Shown: positions 51,165-60,711, counted from the first letter of the stretch. The stretch is DNA of 64,000 nucleotides from CAVXHQ01 sp963789535 (GCA_963789535.1 CAWBKU010000005.1:1612001-1676000); one strand, 5' to 3'. The notes: generated by a model from the sequence alone, not told the origin. Translations and numbers: made by a program.

Positions 51165-52043
51165 TCACTCGATCGGCCGCACGTCGACCGACTGGGCCGT
51201 CTCCTGTCCGCCCGAGGAGCGCAGGTGGCCGAGAACGGGGCTCACGTCGGCATAGTCGCGGCCGTAGCCGACGACGATGTGGTCTGAACTCGCGAGCGTC
51301 GCGTTCGTCGGATCGTATTCGATCCAGCCCTGTGCCGCCCCGCACCAGGCCCGCACCCAGGCGTGCATCGCGTCCGCCCCCTCGAGACGGGCCTTGCCCG
51401 GCGGCGGCAGGGTGCGCAGATAGCCGCTGACGTAGCCCGCCGGGATGCCGAGGGCGCGCAGGCCGATGATCATGATGTGGCTGAAATCCTGACAGACGCC
51501 GCGGCGCAGGCGGAACGCGTCGAGCGGGCGCGTCTCGACGGTGGTGGCGGTCGCGTCGAAGGCCATCGCGGCGTCGAGCGCCGCGCCAAGGGCGATCACC
51601 TGTGCCGCCACCGAGGCACCGCGCGGCACGACCTCGCGGGCAAAGCTCTCGATCTCGGCGGCTGCCTTCAACAGCGGCGAAGGGCCGAGAAAGTGCATCG
51701 GCGAGGCGGCGCCGAGGTCGCGGCACAGGCCGATCTCGCGCGCGAGGTCGGCGAGGTCGGCAGAGGTATCGAGGAACGGCTGCGGCTCGGAGACCTCGAC
51801 GCGCGCCGACATGCGGATCTCCATCTGCGCGTGACGCTCGGTGTGGAGGACCGACAGGACCGTGTTGCCGAAGAAGTCCCTGCTCTCGAACCGCTCGGAG
51901 GGCGGGGGATCGGTCTCGACGAAATGCAGGTGCAGGCGCTGTGCGGGATGGTCGGCGCGCGGCAGGACGCGGATCTGATGGCGGCTGCGGCCCGCGGGCA
52001 CCTGATAGCGGTGCAGGATGCTGAGGCGGATGTCGTAGAGCAT
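51165..52043 (-). CDS. Transglutaminase-like cysteine peptidase (short form)
   Basis: A 292-residue transglutaminase-fold protein: N-terminal domain (MLYDIRLSILHRYQVPAGRS), then the catalytic triad with cysteine in RRGVCQDFSHIMI near residue 182, histidine in ADAMHAWVRAW and aspartate in WIEYDPTNAT. No signal peptide is seen. It ends a three-gene minus-strand unit with an ATP-grasp/alpha-E protein and a DUF2126 transglutaminase, widely conserved in proteobacteria and proposed to make or modify a peptide-like compound. Confidence 0.9.
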   Translation of the reverse strand: MLYDIRLSILHRYQVPAGRSRHQIRVLPRADHPAQRLHLHFVETDPPPSERFESRDFFGNTVLSVLHTERHAQMEIRMSARVEVSEPQPFLDTSADLADLAREIGLCRDLGAASPMHFLGPSPLLKAAAEIESFAREVVPRGASVAAQVIALGAALDAAMAFDATATTVETRPLDAFRLRRGVCQDFSHIMIIGLRALGIPAGYVSGYLRTLPPPGKARLEGADAMHAWVRAWCGAAQGWIEYDPTNATLASSDHIVVGYGRDYADVSPVLGHLRSSGGQETAQSVDVRPIE

Positions 52044-52045
52044 CC

Positions 52046-54454
52046 TCAGACCAGATGCGTCGAGGCGACGAGATCGGAGAGGGTCCAGATCTCGGTGCGG
52101 AAATCCGTGAGCGACGCGGGGTCCATCCGGTCGGCGCGCAGCATGGCGAGGCGCGTCTCGAGTTCGAGGGCCTTGCGCGACAGATCGGTAAGGACATGCG
52201 TCTCGGCGTTGCCGGGCAGTTCGGTGATGTGCTGGCGCGCCCGGCTGATGTGATAGCGCACGGCACGCGGGTTCTGGCTGTCGAGGGCCAGCATGTCGAG
52301 GACCGAGGGCGCGCTCGCGGTGATCGAGAACCGGACGCGGTGGGCGATGACGCTGTCGCCGATCTCGAGCGCGAGATCGAGCGCCCCTTCGGGCGCGTCG
52401 GGCCGGGTGAGGTGCGCCAGCAGCGTGCACATGTTGGCCGCCCGCTCGACCGAGAGGCCGAGGCTGAGGAACCGCCAGCCGAGAGAGCGGTACATGTTCT
52501 CGTGCACGAGGCCCGCGAACCCGGTGATCTGGCGCAACACGACGCTCATGACGCCGGGTTTCTCGTCGACCGGCACGTCGAGGTCGCGGTAGCTGCGGGC
52601 GGTGCGCGCCAGTTCCTTGAGGGCGGCCATGCCGTCGGGCGAGAACCGGTCGCCGACCTTGCCTGCCGCCTGAAGCGCCGAGGCGAGCGGCGCCTCGAAG
52701 AGGGCCGCCATCGACGCGGCGGTCGGTTCGGCGCCGTCCATCAGATGCGTCCGCAGGTGGGCGATCAGGGGGCTGTCGTGGCTGGCGCCGTCGCGCAGGC
52801 GGGCGAAGTAGGCACGGAACAGGCGCACGTGCATCTCGGCCCGCTCGACATAGCGACCAAGCCAGAAGAGGTTGTCGGCGGCCCGGCTGGGCAGGACCGA
52901 ACTGAGCGGCGCGGCGCTGGGGCGCGACGAGAGCATCGTCGTCGGCGGCACCGGCGCATCGCTGGTGATCCAGACGTCGGCGACGCGGCCACCGCGCTGC
53001 ATCGCGATCGCCGAGGGGTCGTTGCCGGCACTGACGCGGGCATAGCCGCCCGGCATGACGCGCCAGCCGTCCTTGCTGCGCCCGAGGAACACCCGCAGGA
53101 CCATGGGTCGCGGCACCAGCGCGCCGTCCTCCCAGACCGGCGAGGTCGAGAGCGTCACCGCCTCCTGGCCGACGAGTTCGCGGCCAGAAGTGTGGAGCAT
53201 CTCGGCGATGACGGCGTCCTTCTGGTCCTTGAACCGGGTCGACAGCAGGACGCCGCCGTCGCCGGTGGTCAGCGGCACGCGGGAGAAGGCGGAGCCGATG
53301 AGCATGGTGTTGCGGTGGGCGATCACATGCGCCTGTTCGGCGGCCTGACCGCACCACCAGGTCGCGATGTTGGGTAACAGCAGCGCCTCGCCCCGCAGGG
53401 CGCGGCTGATGCGCGGCAGGAACGCCATCAGCGCCCGCGTCTCGAGGATGCCGGCGCCGAGTGCGTTCACCACGTCGAGGCGTCCCCGGCGCACCGCGTC
53501 GACCATGCCGGGCGTGCCGAGGTGCGAGGCGGCATCGAATTCGAGCGGATCGCAGGCCTCGCTCGCGAGCCTGCGCCACAGCAGGCTGAGCGGTTTCGGT
53601 CCGGCGACGGTGCGCACCATCGCCTCGCCGTTCCGGACGATCAGGTCCTCGCCCTCGACCAGCAACAGGCCGAGATAGCGCGCGAGATAGGCGTGTTCGA
53701 AATAGCCCTCGTTCAGGGGGCCGGGCGACAGGACCGCGACCTGACCGTCCTTGTTGCCGCGCAAGTCGAGCAGGTTCTGCTCGAAATCCTGAAAGAACCC
53801 GGCGAGGCGGTGGACGTTGGCGTGCGAGAAGAAGTTGGGGAACACCCGGCTCATCGCGACGCGGTTCTCGACGGCGAAACCGGCACCCGCAGGCGCCTCG
53901 ACCATGTCCGAGAGCACCCACCACGTCCCGCCCGGGCCGCGCGCGATCTCGAACGACAGAAAGTTCAGGAAATGCCCCGAAGCCGGTTGCACGCCCAGCA
54001 TCGGGCGCAGCCAGGCGGGGTTCTGCGTGAGCAGCGTCGCGGGCAACTGGCCTGCCGCGACCAGCCGGTTCTCGCCATAGATATCGGCCACGACCGCCTC
54101 GAGGAGGTCGGCGCGCTGGATCAGCCCGGTCGAGATGTCGGCCCATTCGGGCGCATCGAGGATGACGGGAATGTGGCTGAGCGGCCAGTCCCGCTCGGAC
54201 GAGACGCTGTCGTCGTATTGGCGGTAGAGGACGCCCGCATCGCGCAGATACTGGTCGCCGCGCGCGAACCGGCGGGCGAGGTCTGCGGGCGACAGGCGCG
54301 CCAGATGGGCGACGAAATCGCCCCAGACCGGGCGCATCGTGCCGTCCGGCCGCATCAGTTCGTCGCGGTCCCCCGCCAGCGCGCGGTAGGGGCCGAGCAG
54401 CGCCTCGGCGTCCGGCATGGCCCCGGAGCGGGCGAGCGATGGCGGCGTCGTCAC
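52046..54454 (-). CDS. Circularly permuted ATP-grasp protein fused to an alpha-E domain
   Basis: An 802-residue two-part protein. Residues 1 to about 480 are a circularly permuted type 2 ATP-grasp domain (PVILDAPEWADISTGLIQRA, QNPAWLRPMLGVQPASGHFL, VLSPGPLNEGYFEHAYLARY, VVNALGAGILETRALMAFLP). Residues about 495-800 are an alpha-E helical domain (LPSRAADNLFWLGRYVERAE). In many genomes these are separate genes; the fusion is common in rhodobacteria. It probably forms amide bonds on a peptide substrate. The start is GTG (54452-54454), 3 bp after the DUF2126 gene's stop. Confidence 0.9.
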   Translation of the reverse strand: MTTPPSLARSGAMPDAEALLGPYRALAGDRDELMRPDGTMRPVWGDFVAHLARLSPADLARRFARGDQYLRDAGVLYRQYDDSVSSERDWPLSHIPVILDAPEWADISTGLIQRADLLEAVVADIYGENRLVAAGQLPATLLTQNPAWLRPMLGVQPASGHFLNFLSFEIARGPGGTWWVLSDMVEAPAGAGFAVENRVAMSRVFPNFFSHANVHRLAGFFQDFEQNLLDLRGNKDGQVAVLSPGPLNEGYFEHAYLARYLGLLLVEGEDLIVRNGEAMVRTVAGPKPLSLLWRRLASEACDPLEFDAASHLGTPGMVDAVRRGRLDVVNALGAGILETRALMAFLPRISRALRGEALLLPNIATWWCGQAAEQAHVIAHRNTMLIGSAFSRVPLTTGDGGVLLSTRFKDQKDAVIAEMLHTSGRELVGQEAVTLSTSPVWEDGALVPRPMVLRVFLGRSKDGWRVMPGGYARVSAGNDPSAIAMQRGGRVADVWITSDAPVPPTTMLSSRPSAAPLSSVLPSRAADNLFWLGRYVERAEMHVRLFRAYFARLRDGASHDSPLIAHLRTHLMDGAEPTAASMAALFEAPLASALQAAGKVGDRFSPDGMAALKELARTARSYRDLDVPVDEKPGVMSVVLRQITGFAGLVHENMYRSLGWRFLSLGLSVERAANMCTLLAHLTRPDAPEGALDLALEIGDSVIAHRVRFSITASAPSVLDMLALDSQNPRAVRYHISRARQHITELPGNAETHVLTDLSRKALELETRLAMLRADRMDPASLTDFRTEIWTLSDLVASTHLV

Positions 54455-54457
54455 GTC

Positions 54458-57400
54458 CTAGAGGCCCGGTTTGCGACGCAGGTCGAGGGTCATCGGAAAC
54501 TCCGGATGGGGTGTCTCGGGCGGCGGGTCGTAGGCGCCGGCGGTGTGGCCCATCGCCTCGAAGCGGCTCAGGCGCCGCGCCTCGGCCTCGTTGCCGTTGA
54601 CCGGAAAGGTGTCGAAACTGCGCCCGCCGGGGTGGGCGACGTGATAGCGGCAGCCACCGATCGAGCGACCGGTCCAGGTGTCATAGAGGTCGAAGGTTAA
54701 CGGCGCATCTACTTTCAGCACCGGATGCAGCGAGAGCGACGGTTTCCACGCCTTGTAGCGGACCGCGCCGATCCGTTCGCCGGTGGTGCGGGTGAGGTTC
54801 ATCGGCACCACGCGGCGGTTGGCGGTGACGCGGTAGCGGTCGGGGTTGGCGCCGGTCAGGCGGACCTGCACCCGCTCGACCGAACTGTCGGTATAGCGCA
54901 CGGTGCCGCCGATGGCGCCGGTCTCGCCCAGCACGTGCCAGGGCTCGAGGGCCTGGCGGATTTCGAGGGTCATGCCCTCGTAGGTGACTTCGCCGCAGAA
55001 CGGGAACCGGAACTCGGCCTGTGCAGTAAACCACGCGGGGTCGAGGGGCAGGTCGTGCAGCGCCAGATCGTCGAGGACGCCGAGGAAATCGTCCCAGAGG
55101 AACGCGGGCATCATGAAGCGGTCGTGCAGCGCGGTGCCCCAGCGGGTGAGGTTGCCGCCCAGGGGCGCGTCCCAGCACCGCGCGATGATGGCGCGCAGCA
55201 GCACCTGTTGGGCAAGGCTCATCCGCGGATCGGGCGGCATCTCGAAGCCGCGGAACTCCACGAGGCCCAGCCGCCCGGTGGGACCGTCGGGGGAAAAGAG
55301 CTTGTCGATGCAGATCTCGGCGCGGTGGGTGTTGCCGGTCACGTCGATGAGCGCGTTGCGCAGCAGGCGGTCGGTGAGCCAGGGCGGCGGCGGATTGCCC
55401 TCGCCTGCGTGGGGGTCACGGGGGTCGGACGCGCTGCGCGGATCGCCGGGTGGCCAGATCTGGTCGAGCGCGATCTCCATCTCGTAGAGGCTGTCGTGGC
55501 GGGCCTCGTCGATGCGGGGGGCCTGGCTGGTGGGGCCGACGAAGGTGCCGGAGAAGAGGTAGGAGAGCGACGGGTGCCGCTGCCAGTAGAGGATCAGGCT
55601 TTTCAGGAGGTCGGGACGCCGCAGGAACGGGCTGTCGCCCGGCGTGGCGCCGCCGACGACGACATGGTTGCCGCCCCCCGTGCCGGTGTGGCGCCCGTCG
55701 GTCATGAACTTGTCGGCGCCCAGACGGCACTGGCGCGCCTCGGCATAGACGGTTTCGGTGGTGCGCACGCAGTCGTCCCAGCTTGCGGCGGGGTGGACGT
55801 TGACCTCGATCACACCGGGATCGGGGGCGACGCGGATCACCTCGATCCGGGGGTCCGAGGGCGGCGCATAGCCCTCGATGAGCACCTTGCGGCCGATCTT
55901 TTTCGCCGCCGTCTCGGTGGCAGCGATCAGTTCGAGATAGTCCTCGAGCGTCTCGACGGGCGGCAGGAACACGCACAGGCGCCCGTCGCGCGGCTCGACG
56001 GAGATGGCGGTGCGGACGCGGCCGTCGAGGCTCCCGAGGGTCTGCTCGACGACCTCCTGACCGGCGGGTGCCGAGGTGCGGCTTGCGACGTCCTGCGTAG
56101 TTTCGTCGGCGGCGTCCGGGTCCAGCGCGTCGATGTCGGCGCCGGTCCGACCGGCGCGGGCGGCGGCAGGGGCACCGGGCAGCGGCGCGCGCGGCACGGT
56201 GGGATCCTGCGGGTAGACGAAAGGATAATCGGTCGCCGGGATATGCGGCAGGGTGCCGAGCGGCAGGCGGTAGCCGACGGGGCTGTCGCCCGAGACGAGG
56301 AACACCTTGCCACGCCGCAGGTTCCAGACCTCGGACATCCAGCGGCTTTCGGCCTTTGCCTGCCAGCGCTGCACCGGCAGGACATAGCCCGCCGCCGTGG
56401 TCAGGCCGCGCCCGAAGACCTTGGCAATGCGGGCGCGCTCTTCGGGGTCTTTCAGCTTCGAGTTTTCCGGCGTCACGTTGGCGGGCAGATTGCCCTCCTT
56501 GACGATCCACTCGGCAGGATCCTCGTAGGCCGGCAGAACGTTCTCGGTCGGCACCTCGAGGGCCGCCGCAATCGCCTGCAACAGGGCCTGCGCATCATCA
56601 GGGCCGACGTCCTCGGACGTGTCCTCACGCGCCAGCAACTCGGCGTCGTGCCAGATCGGCACGCCGTCCTTGCGCCAGTAGAGCGAGAAGGTCCAGCGCG
56701 GCAGCGTCTCGCCGGGATACCATTTGCCCTGACCGTAGTGCAGCAGGCCGCCGGTGGCGAAGCGGTCGTCGAGGCGGCGGATCAGCTTGTCCGCAAGGCC
56801 GCGTTTCGTCGGGCCGACCGCCTCGGAGTTCCACTCCTCGCTCTCGAAATCGTCGATCGAGACAAACGTCGGCTCGCCACCCATCGTCAGGCGCACGTCG
56901 CCCGCGGTCAGGCGCGCGTCGATCTTGTGCCCGAGCGCGTTCAGCGCCTCCCAGGCAGTATCCGAGAACGGTTTGGTGATGCGCGGATGTTCGGCGGTGC
57001 GCGTCACGTTCATGTCGAAGGAGAAGTCGACTTCGGCGAAACTCGCCGCCCCCGAGATCGGGGCGGCATTGCGGTAATGCGGCGTGGCGGCGAGCGGAAT
57101 GTGGCTCTCCCCCGCGAGCAGGCCGCTCGTCGGATCGAGGCCGACCCACCCGGCACCCGGCAGATAGACCTCGACCCAGGCGTGCAGGTCGGTGAAGTCG
57201 TGGTCGGTGCCCGAGGGGCCGTCGAGGGCGACGAGGTCCGGCTTGAGCTGGATCAGGTAGCCCGACACGAACCGCGCGGCGAGGCCGAGATGGCGCAGCG
57301 TCTGGACCAGCAACCAGGAGCTGTCGCGGCACGATCCGGCGGCGCGGGTCAGCGTCTCTTCGGGGGTCTGGACGCCGGGCTCCATACGGATTTCGTAGTT

Positions 57401-57868
57401 GACCGTGCGCTGCACCATGCCGTTCAGCATCACCAGGAAATCGACCGAGATCATCGGCTCGCGCGGCACCGTGGCCAGAAAGGCGGTCAGCAGCGGCCCC
57501 ACAGGCTCGGTGACGAGGTAGATCGACAGATCCCCGGCGATGTCCCCGGGGTAGCTGACCGGGAATTCCTTGGCGCAATCCTCGACGAAGAAATCGAACG
57601 GGTTGTAGACCGACATATCGGCGACGAGGTCGACCTCGATCTTGAACTCGCGCACCGGTTCGGGAAAGACGAGCCGGGCCAGCCAATTGCCGTAGGGGTC
57701 TTGCTGGTGGTTGATGAAATGCCCGCCGGGCGAGACGCGCAGGGCGTGCGAGATGACCCGGGTGCGCGAATGCGGCGCCGGGCGCAGGCGGATCACCTGC
57801 GGGCCGAGCGTTACGGGGCGGTCATAGCGATAGTGCGTCAGGTGATAGAGGCTCGCGGTGATCGACAT
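54458..57868 (-). CDS. Large transglutaminase/DUF2126 protein
   Basis: An 1136-residue protein. The N-terminal 300 residues are a transglutaminase domain: MSITASLYHLTHYRYDRPVT, catalytic cysteine in AAGSCRDSSWLLVQTLRHLG near residue 170, histidine in DLHAWVEVYLPGAGW and aspartate in VGLDPTSGLL. The rest is DUF2126 (AGDVRLTMGGEPTFVSIDDF, GTGGGNHVVVGGATPGDSPF, LFSGTFVGPTSQAPR). It is the first gene of the conserved unit. A zinc-peptidase or amidoligase-linked role has been proposed for the family, but the product is unknown. Confidence 0.92.
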   Translation of the reverse strand: MSITASLYHLTHYRYDRPVTLGPQVIRLRPAPHSRTRVISHALRVSPGGHFINHQQDPYGNWLARLVFPEPVREFKIEVDLVADMSVYNPFDFFVEDCAKEFPVSYPGDIAGDLSIYLVTEPVGPLLTAFLATVPREPMISVDFLVMLNGMVQRTVNYEIRMEPGVQTPEETLTRAAGSCRDSSWLLVQTLRHLGLAARFVSGYLIQLKPDLVALDGPSGTDHDFTDLHAWVEVYLPGAGWVGLDPTSGLLAGESHIPLAATPHYRNAAPISGAASFAEVDFSFDMNVTRTAEHPRITKPFSDTAWEALNALGHKIDARLTAGDVRLTMGGEPTFVSIDDFESEEWNSEAVGPTKRGLADKLIRRLDDRFATGGLLHYGQGKWYPGETLPRWTFSLYWRKDGVPIWHDAELLAREDTSEDVGPDDAQALLQAIAAALEVPTENVLPAYEDPAEWIVKEGNLPANVTPENSKLKDPEERARIAKVFGRGLTTAAGYVLPVQRWQAKAESRWMSEVWNLRRGKVFLVSGDSPVGYRLPLGTLPHIPATDYPFVYPQDPTVPRAPLPGAPAAARAGRTGADIDALDPDAADETTQDVASRTSAPAGQEVVEQTLGSLDGRVRTAISVEPRDGRLCVFLPPVETLEDYLELIAATETAAKKIGRKVLIEGYAPPSDPRIEVIRVAPDPGVIEVNVHPAASWDDCVRTTETVYAEARQCRLGADKFMTDGRHTGTGGGNHVVVGGATPGDSPFLRRPDLLKSLILYWQRHPSLSYLFSGTFVGPTSQAPRIDEARHDSLYEMEIALDQIWPPGDPRSASDPRDPHAGEGNPPPPWLTDRLLRNALIDVTGNTHRAEICIDKLFSPDGPTGRLGLVEFRGFEMPPDPRMSLAQQVLLRAIIARCWDAPLGGNLTRWGTALHDRFMMPAFLWDDFLGVLDDLALHDLPLDPAWFTAQAEFRFPFCGEVTYEGMTLEIRQALEPWHVLGETGAIGGTVRYTDSSVERVQVRLTGANPDRYRVTANRRVVPMNLTRTTGERIGAVRYKAWKPSLSLHPVLKVDAPLTFDLYDTWTGRSIGGCRYHVAHPGGRSFDTFPVNGNEAEARRLSRFEAMGHTAGAYDPPPETPHPEFPMTLDLRRKPGL

Positions 57869-58067
57869 GGAGGGACTCCCGTTGTCCTCGCGGCGCGGCG
57901 CGCCTGTGCGTGAGTTTGCGGGGTGGCCGGTGGCAGACGAAGACCCGTGGCGCCATTCCGTGCCGGGACGGCGGCGGTCAGGTTGCCGAGGCCGGAATTT
58001 CGGGCACCCCTGCCACTTTCCCCGGCACCCTACAGGGCCACGGGGCCGGGCGCCACCGCAGATGGCG

Positions 58068-59225
58068 TCAGATGTGTTCCAGCACCTCGACGGCCAGGAC
58101 CGTCGGCAGATGCCGCGCGATCTCGGACCAGGTGTCGCCCTCGTCGGTGCTGGCGAAGACCGAGCCCGAATTGGTGCCGAAGTAGATGCCCGCGGGCGTC
58201 TGCGTATCGCCCGCCATCGCCTGCCGCAGCACGGTAAAGAAGCATGCCGTCTGTGGCAGTCCGTTCCTCAGCCCCTCCCACGTGGCGCCCGCATCGCGTG
58301 AGCGCCAGACGGCGGCGGCGGCGTCCGGCGGATAGCGTCCCGCCATGTCGCCGTTCAGCGGGATCGTCCAGAGGGTGTCGGGGTCGCGCGGATGGACGCG
58401 GATCGGAAAACCGAAGGTGGAGGGCAGATTGGACGTGATGTCGTCCCAGCTTCGCCCGCCATCGCCAGAGCGCCAGACACCGTGGTGGTTTTGCTGATAG
58501 AGAACGTCCTCGACCCCCGGCGCGCGCATGATGTTGTGGACACAGTGCCCGGTATCGCCGTCGCGCGGGGCGGCGGGATGGTCGTGGTGGCCGCAGGCGG
58601 CGGCGTTCGACAGGCGATTGCGCCGCTCCCAGGTTTCACCGCCGTTTTCGGTCGCAAAGACGCCCGCCGCCGAGATGCCGACCCAGAGCTTTGCCGGATC
58701 GGCGGGATCGTGCAGGATCGTGTGCAGCACGAGGCCCGCGGCACCCGGGTTCCAGCTCTCGGCAGAAGGGTGGCTGGTCAGACCCTCGACCCGCGCCCAG
58801 GTCGCGCCGTTATCGCGACTGGCGAGCAGTTGCGCAGGTTTGGTGCCGGCGTAGAGCGTGCCGTCGATGTGGGCGAGCGACCAGACTTGTTTGAAATCGC
58901 CTCCGAAGGGCAGGGGATCGTCGGTCCAGCCGAGCATCCGCGCGGCATCGGGGTCGTTCGCGCACCAGTCGTCCATCTGCCCGGACGTCAGCCGCGTGAG
59001 CGCCCAGGAGGCGCCGCCGTCGGCAGAGCGCCAGACACCCGCCCCGTGAAAGTCGCCGCCGCCCCCGGCCCAGAGCGTGCCGGTCGCAGGATCGCCGACC
59101 ACGTGGTTGATCGGCCAGCCCTCGCAGAACGGGCCGCTGACGGTCCAGTCCGCACGGCCCTTGCCGGTGACGACGAAGGCGCCCTTGGTGGTGCCGACGA
59201 GGATGGTTGTGATGCCTTCGGTCAC
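58068..59225 (-). CDS. Sialidase-like beta-propeller (BNR-repeat) protein
   Basis: A 385-residue cytoplasmic beta-propeller with repeated Asp-box motifs (SADGGASW, SRDNGATW, ENGGETW, SGDGGRSW, SRDAGATW, STDEGDTW), six of them at regular spacing. The family is annotated as exo-alpha-sialidase or WD40/YVTN-type, but the residues for sialidase activity are not obvious and there is no signal peptide. It may be a structural or photosystem-stability-like propeller. It is alone on the minus strand, with gaps of about 80 and 200 bp to its neighbours. Confidence 0.8.
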   Translation of the reverse strand: MTEGITTILVGTTKGAFVVTGKGRADWTVSGPFCEGWPINHVVGDPATGTLWAGGGGDFHGAGVWRSADGGASWALTRLTSGQMDDWCANDPDAARMLGWTDDPLPFGGDFKQVWSLAHIDGTLYAGTKPAQLLASRDNGATWARVEGLTSHPSAESWNPGAAGLVLHTILHDPADPAKLWVGISAAGVFATENGGETWERRNRLSNAAACGHHDHPAAPRDGDTGHCVHNIMRAPGVEDVLYQQNHHGVWRSGDGGRSWDDITSNLPSTFGFPIRVHPRDPDTLWTIPLNGDMAGRYPPDAAAAVWRSRDAGATWEGLRNGLPQTACFFTVLRQAMAGDTQTPAGIYFGTNSGSVFASTDEGDTWSEIARHLPTVLAVEVLEHI

Positions 59226-59306
59226 GGCGATGCCCTCCTGAAACGGGTTCAGATTAGCATATTCCGCCCGTTTGCCAGCGACAATCGGACGCAGGCTGCG
59301 CGGAAT

Positions 59307-59639
59307 TCAGCCGCGCCCCGTGGCCCGCCACATCGCCTCGGCCCGGGCGCCGCCCTTGCAATAGCCGAGGACCGGGCCGGTTGCCTCGGCAAGGGCGGCG
59401 TCCTCGGCCGCGACGTCGTCCGTGGTCTGCTGGCCGGGCACGATCGGGATGTGGACGGCGTGGATGCCGTGCGCCTGCGCCGCGGCCTCGATCTCGGCGA
59501 AGGTCGGCTGTCCCGCCTCTTCGCCATCGGGACGGTTGGCGATCACGAGGGTGACGCCGCGGGCGGCGATCTCGGCCATGTCGGCAGGCGCGATCTGGCC
59601 GGTGACGGCAAAGGCGGGGGTGATGTCCTTGATCTGCAT
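59307..59639 (-). CDS. Blh/TIGR01244-type phosphatase-like protein
   Basis: A 110-residue DSP-phosphatase-fold protein (beta-lactamase-hydrolase-like N-terminal domain, TIGR01244). MQIKDITPAFAVTGQIAPAD and TLVIANRPDGEEAGQP are typical. The active-site loop is GPVLGYCKGGARAEAMW: cysteine and arginine are present, as in the C-x5-R signature. It belongs to a sulfide-detoxification set, since the two YeeE/YedE halves are next to it. It starts 11 bp after the adjacent gene's stop. Confidence 0.85.
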   Translation of the reverse strand: MQIKDITPAFAVTGQIAPADMAEIAARGVTLVIANRPDGEEAGQPTFAEIEAAAQAHGIHAVHIPIVPGQQTTDDVAAEDAALAEATGPVLGYCKGGARAEAMWRATGRG

Positions 59640-59650
59640 GGGCACTCCTG

Positions 59651-60082
59651 TCAGGCGGTCGCCGCGCGGGCGGCGGGGCGCGGAAACGCGCGCGCGACGA
59701 GAATGCCCGCGACGAGGGCGGCGGTAAAGACCATCACGTCGGTGCCGCCGAAGAGGACGACCGGCAGCGCGCCGCCGGGGCAGAAGCCCGCGATGCCCCA
59801 GCCGACGCCGAAGGCCGCCGCACCGCCGATCAGGCGCGCATCGAGTCGTGTCGTAGTAGGCAGGCGAAACCCGCCCACCAGCAGCGGTTCCCCGCGGCGA
59901 AAGACGAGGGCGTAGCCCGCCGCCGTGACCGCCAGCGCAGCCGCCATGACAAAGGCGAGCGAGGGATCCCAAGTGCCCGCGATATCGAAGAAGTTCAGCA
60001 CTTTGGCCGGGTTGGCCATGCCAGAGACGGTGATGCCGAGGCCGAAGATCAGGCCGATGAGGAAGGCGGTGGGAAGGCGCAT
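59651..60082 (-). CDS. YeeE/YedE family membrane protein, C-terminal-type half (DUF6691)
   Basis: A 143-residue membrane protein with four hydrophobic helices and the conserved cysteine loop GIAGFCPGGAL. It corresponds to one half of long YeeE/YedE thiosulfate or sulfur-compound transporters. Its partner half is encoded one base upstream. The pair plus Blh forms a sulfur-compound operon. Confidence 0.88.
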   Translation of the reverse strand: MRLPTAFLIGLIFGLGITVSGMANPAKVLNFFDIAGTWDPSLAFVMAAALAVTAAGYALVFRRGEPLLVGGFRLPTTTRLDARLIGGAAAFGVGWGIAGFCPGGALPVVLFGGTDVMVFTAALVAGILVARAFPRPAARAATA

Positions 60083-60083
60083 T

Positions 60084-60512
60084 TCAGGCTCCGATTACGT
60101 GGCGGACGACATATACGGTCGCGGCGGCGGTCGCCATGAAGGTGGCCGTCGCGGCGATGGAGCGCGGCGAGAGGCGGGCGATGCCGCAGACGCCGTGTCC
60201 CGAGGTGCAGCCACCCCCGAAGGTGACGCCGACGCCGACGATGAAACCGCCGATGGCGATCATCGGCGTCGAGATCGGGACGGCGATTTCGGGCCAGCCG
60301 CCGGTCAGGCCGAGAAAGACGAGCGGTGCCACGATCATGCCGCCGATCAGCGCGGCGCGCCACGACCAGTCGGAAAGCGAGGCGGGTGCGACGAAGCCGG
60401 CGAGCACGCCCGTGGCGCCCATGATCCGCCCGAGGGTGAGCATCAGGAGCACCGAGGCAAGTCCGATGAGCCCGCCGCCGGCGAGCGATTGAAAGGGGGT
60501 GAACTCGGTCAT
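60084..60512 (-). CDS. YeeE/YedE family membrane protein, N-terminal-type half
   Basis: A 142-residue membrane protein with the sulfur-binding signature VGVTFGGGCTSGHGVCGIAR near residue 95 and four helices. It likely moves sulfide- or thiosulfate-derived sulfur across the inner membrane with the neighbouring half. A typical ArsR-type BigR regulator gene is not seen beside it. ATG is at 60510-60512. Confidence 0.9.
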   Translation of the reverse strand: MTEFTPFQSLAGGGLIGLASVLLMLTLGRIMGATGVLAGFVAPASLSDWSWRAALIGGMIVAPLVFLGLTGGWPEIAVPISTPMIAIGGFIVGVGVTFGGGCTSGHGVCGIARLSPRSIAATATFMATAAATVYVVRHVIGA

Positions 60513-60569
60513 GCGGTGCCTTTCGCGGGCGTGTCGGGGAAGAGTCGACGCCGAAAGGAAGCAGGGGAT

Positions 60570-60674
60570 GCCTCCGGCGGGGATATTTCGGGCCAGAAGA
60601 ATGGCGGTGCGCGCCAGATCGGGACGGGAGCGCCCGTGCAAGCCTCCGGCAAGGATATGTCAGACCCTGAAAAG
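60570..60674. repeat. Two copies of a rhodobacterial GCCTCCGGC intergenic repeat
   Basis: GCCTCCGGCGGGGATATTTC starts at 60570 and continues GGGCCAGAAGAATG; a second, shorter match GCCTCCGGCAAGGATATGTC starts at 60642. I recall this GCCTCCGGCGGGgaTATTT...AGAtGAAG type as a frequent intergenic motif in Rhodobacteraceae. The function is unknown. They occupy the 199-bp gap between the YeeE gene and pgm; no gene is seen there. Confidence 0.6.
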
Positions 60675-60711
60675 GGGGTGGGGCGCGTGTCGTTTCAAGT
60701 GCGGAACACGC

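Noticed and set aside
54725..57913. 1062-codon plus-strand frame opposite the DUF2126 gene
   Set aside because: Antisense shadow caused by high GC in third positions; no recognisable protein.
58068..59225. True sialidase function for the propeller protein
   Set aside because: Only Asp-box repeats are visible; no signal peptide or catalytic arginine triad could be identified.
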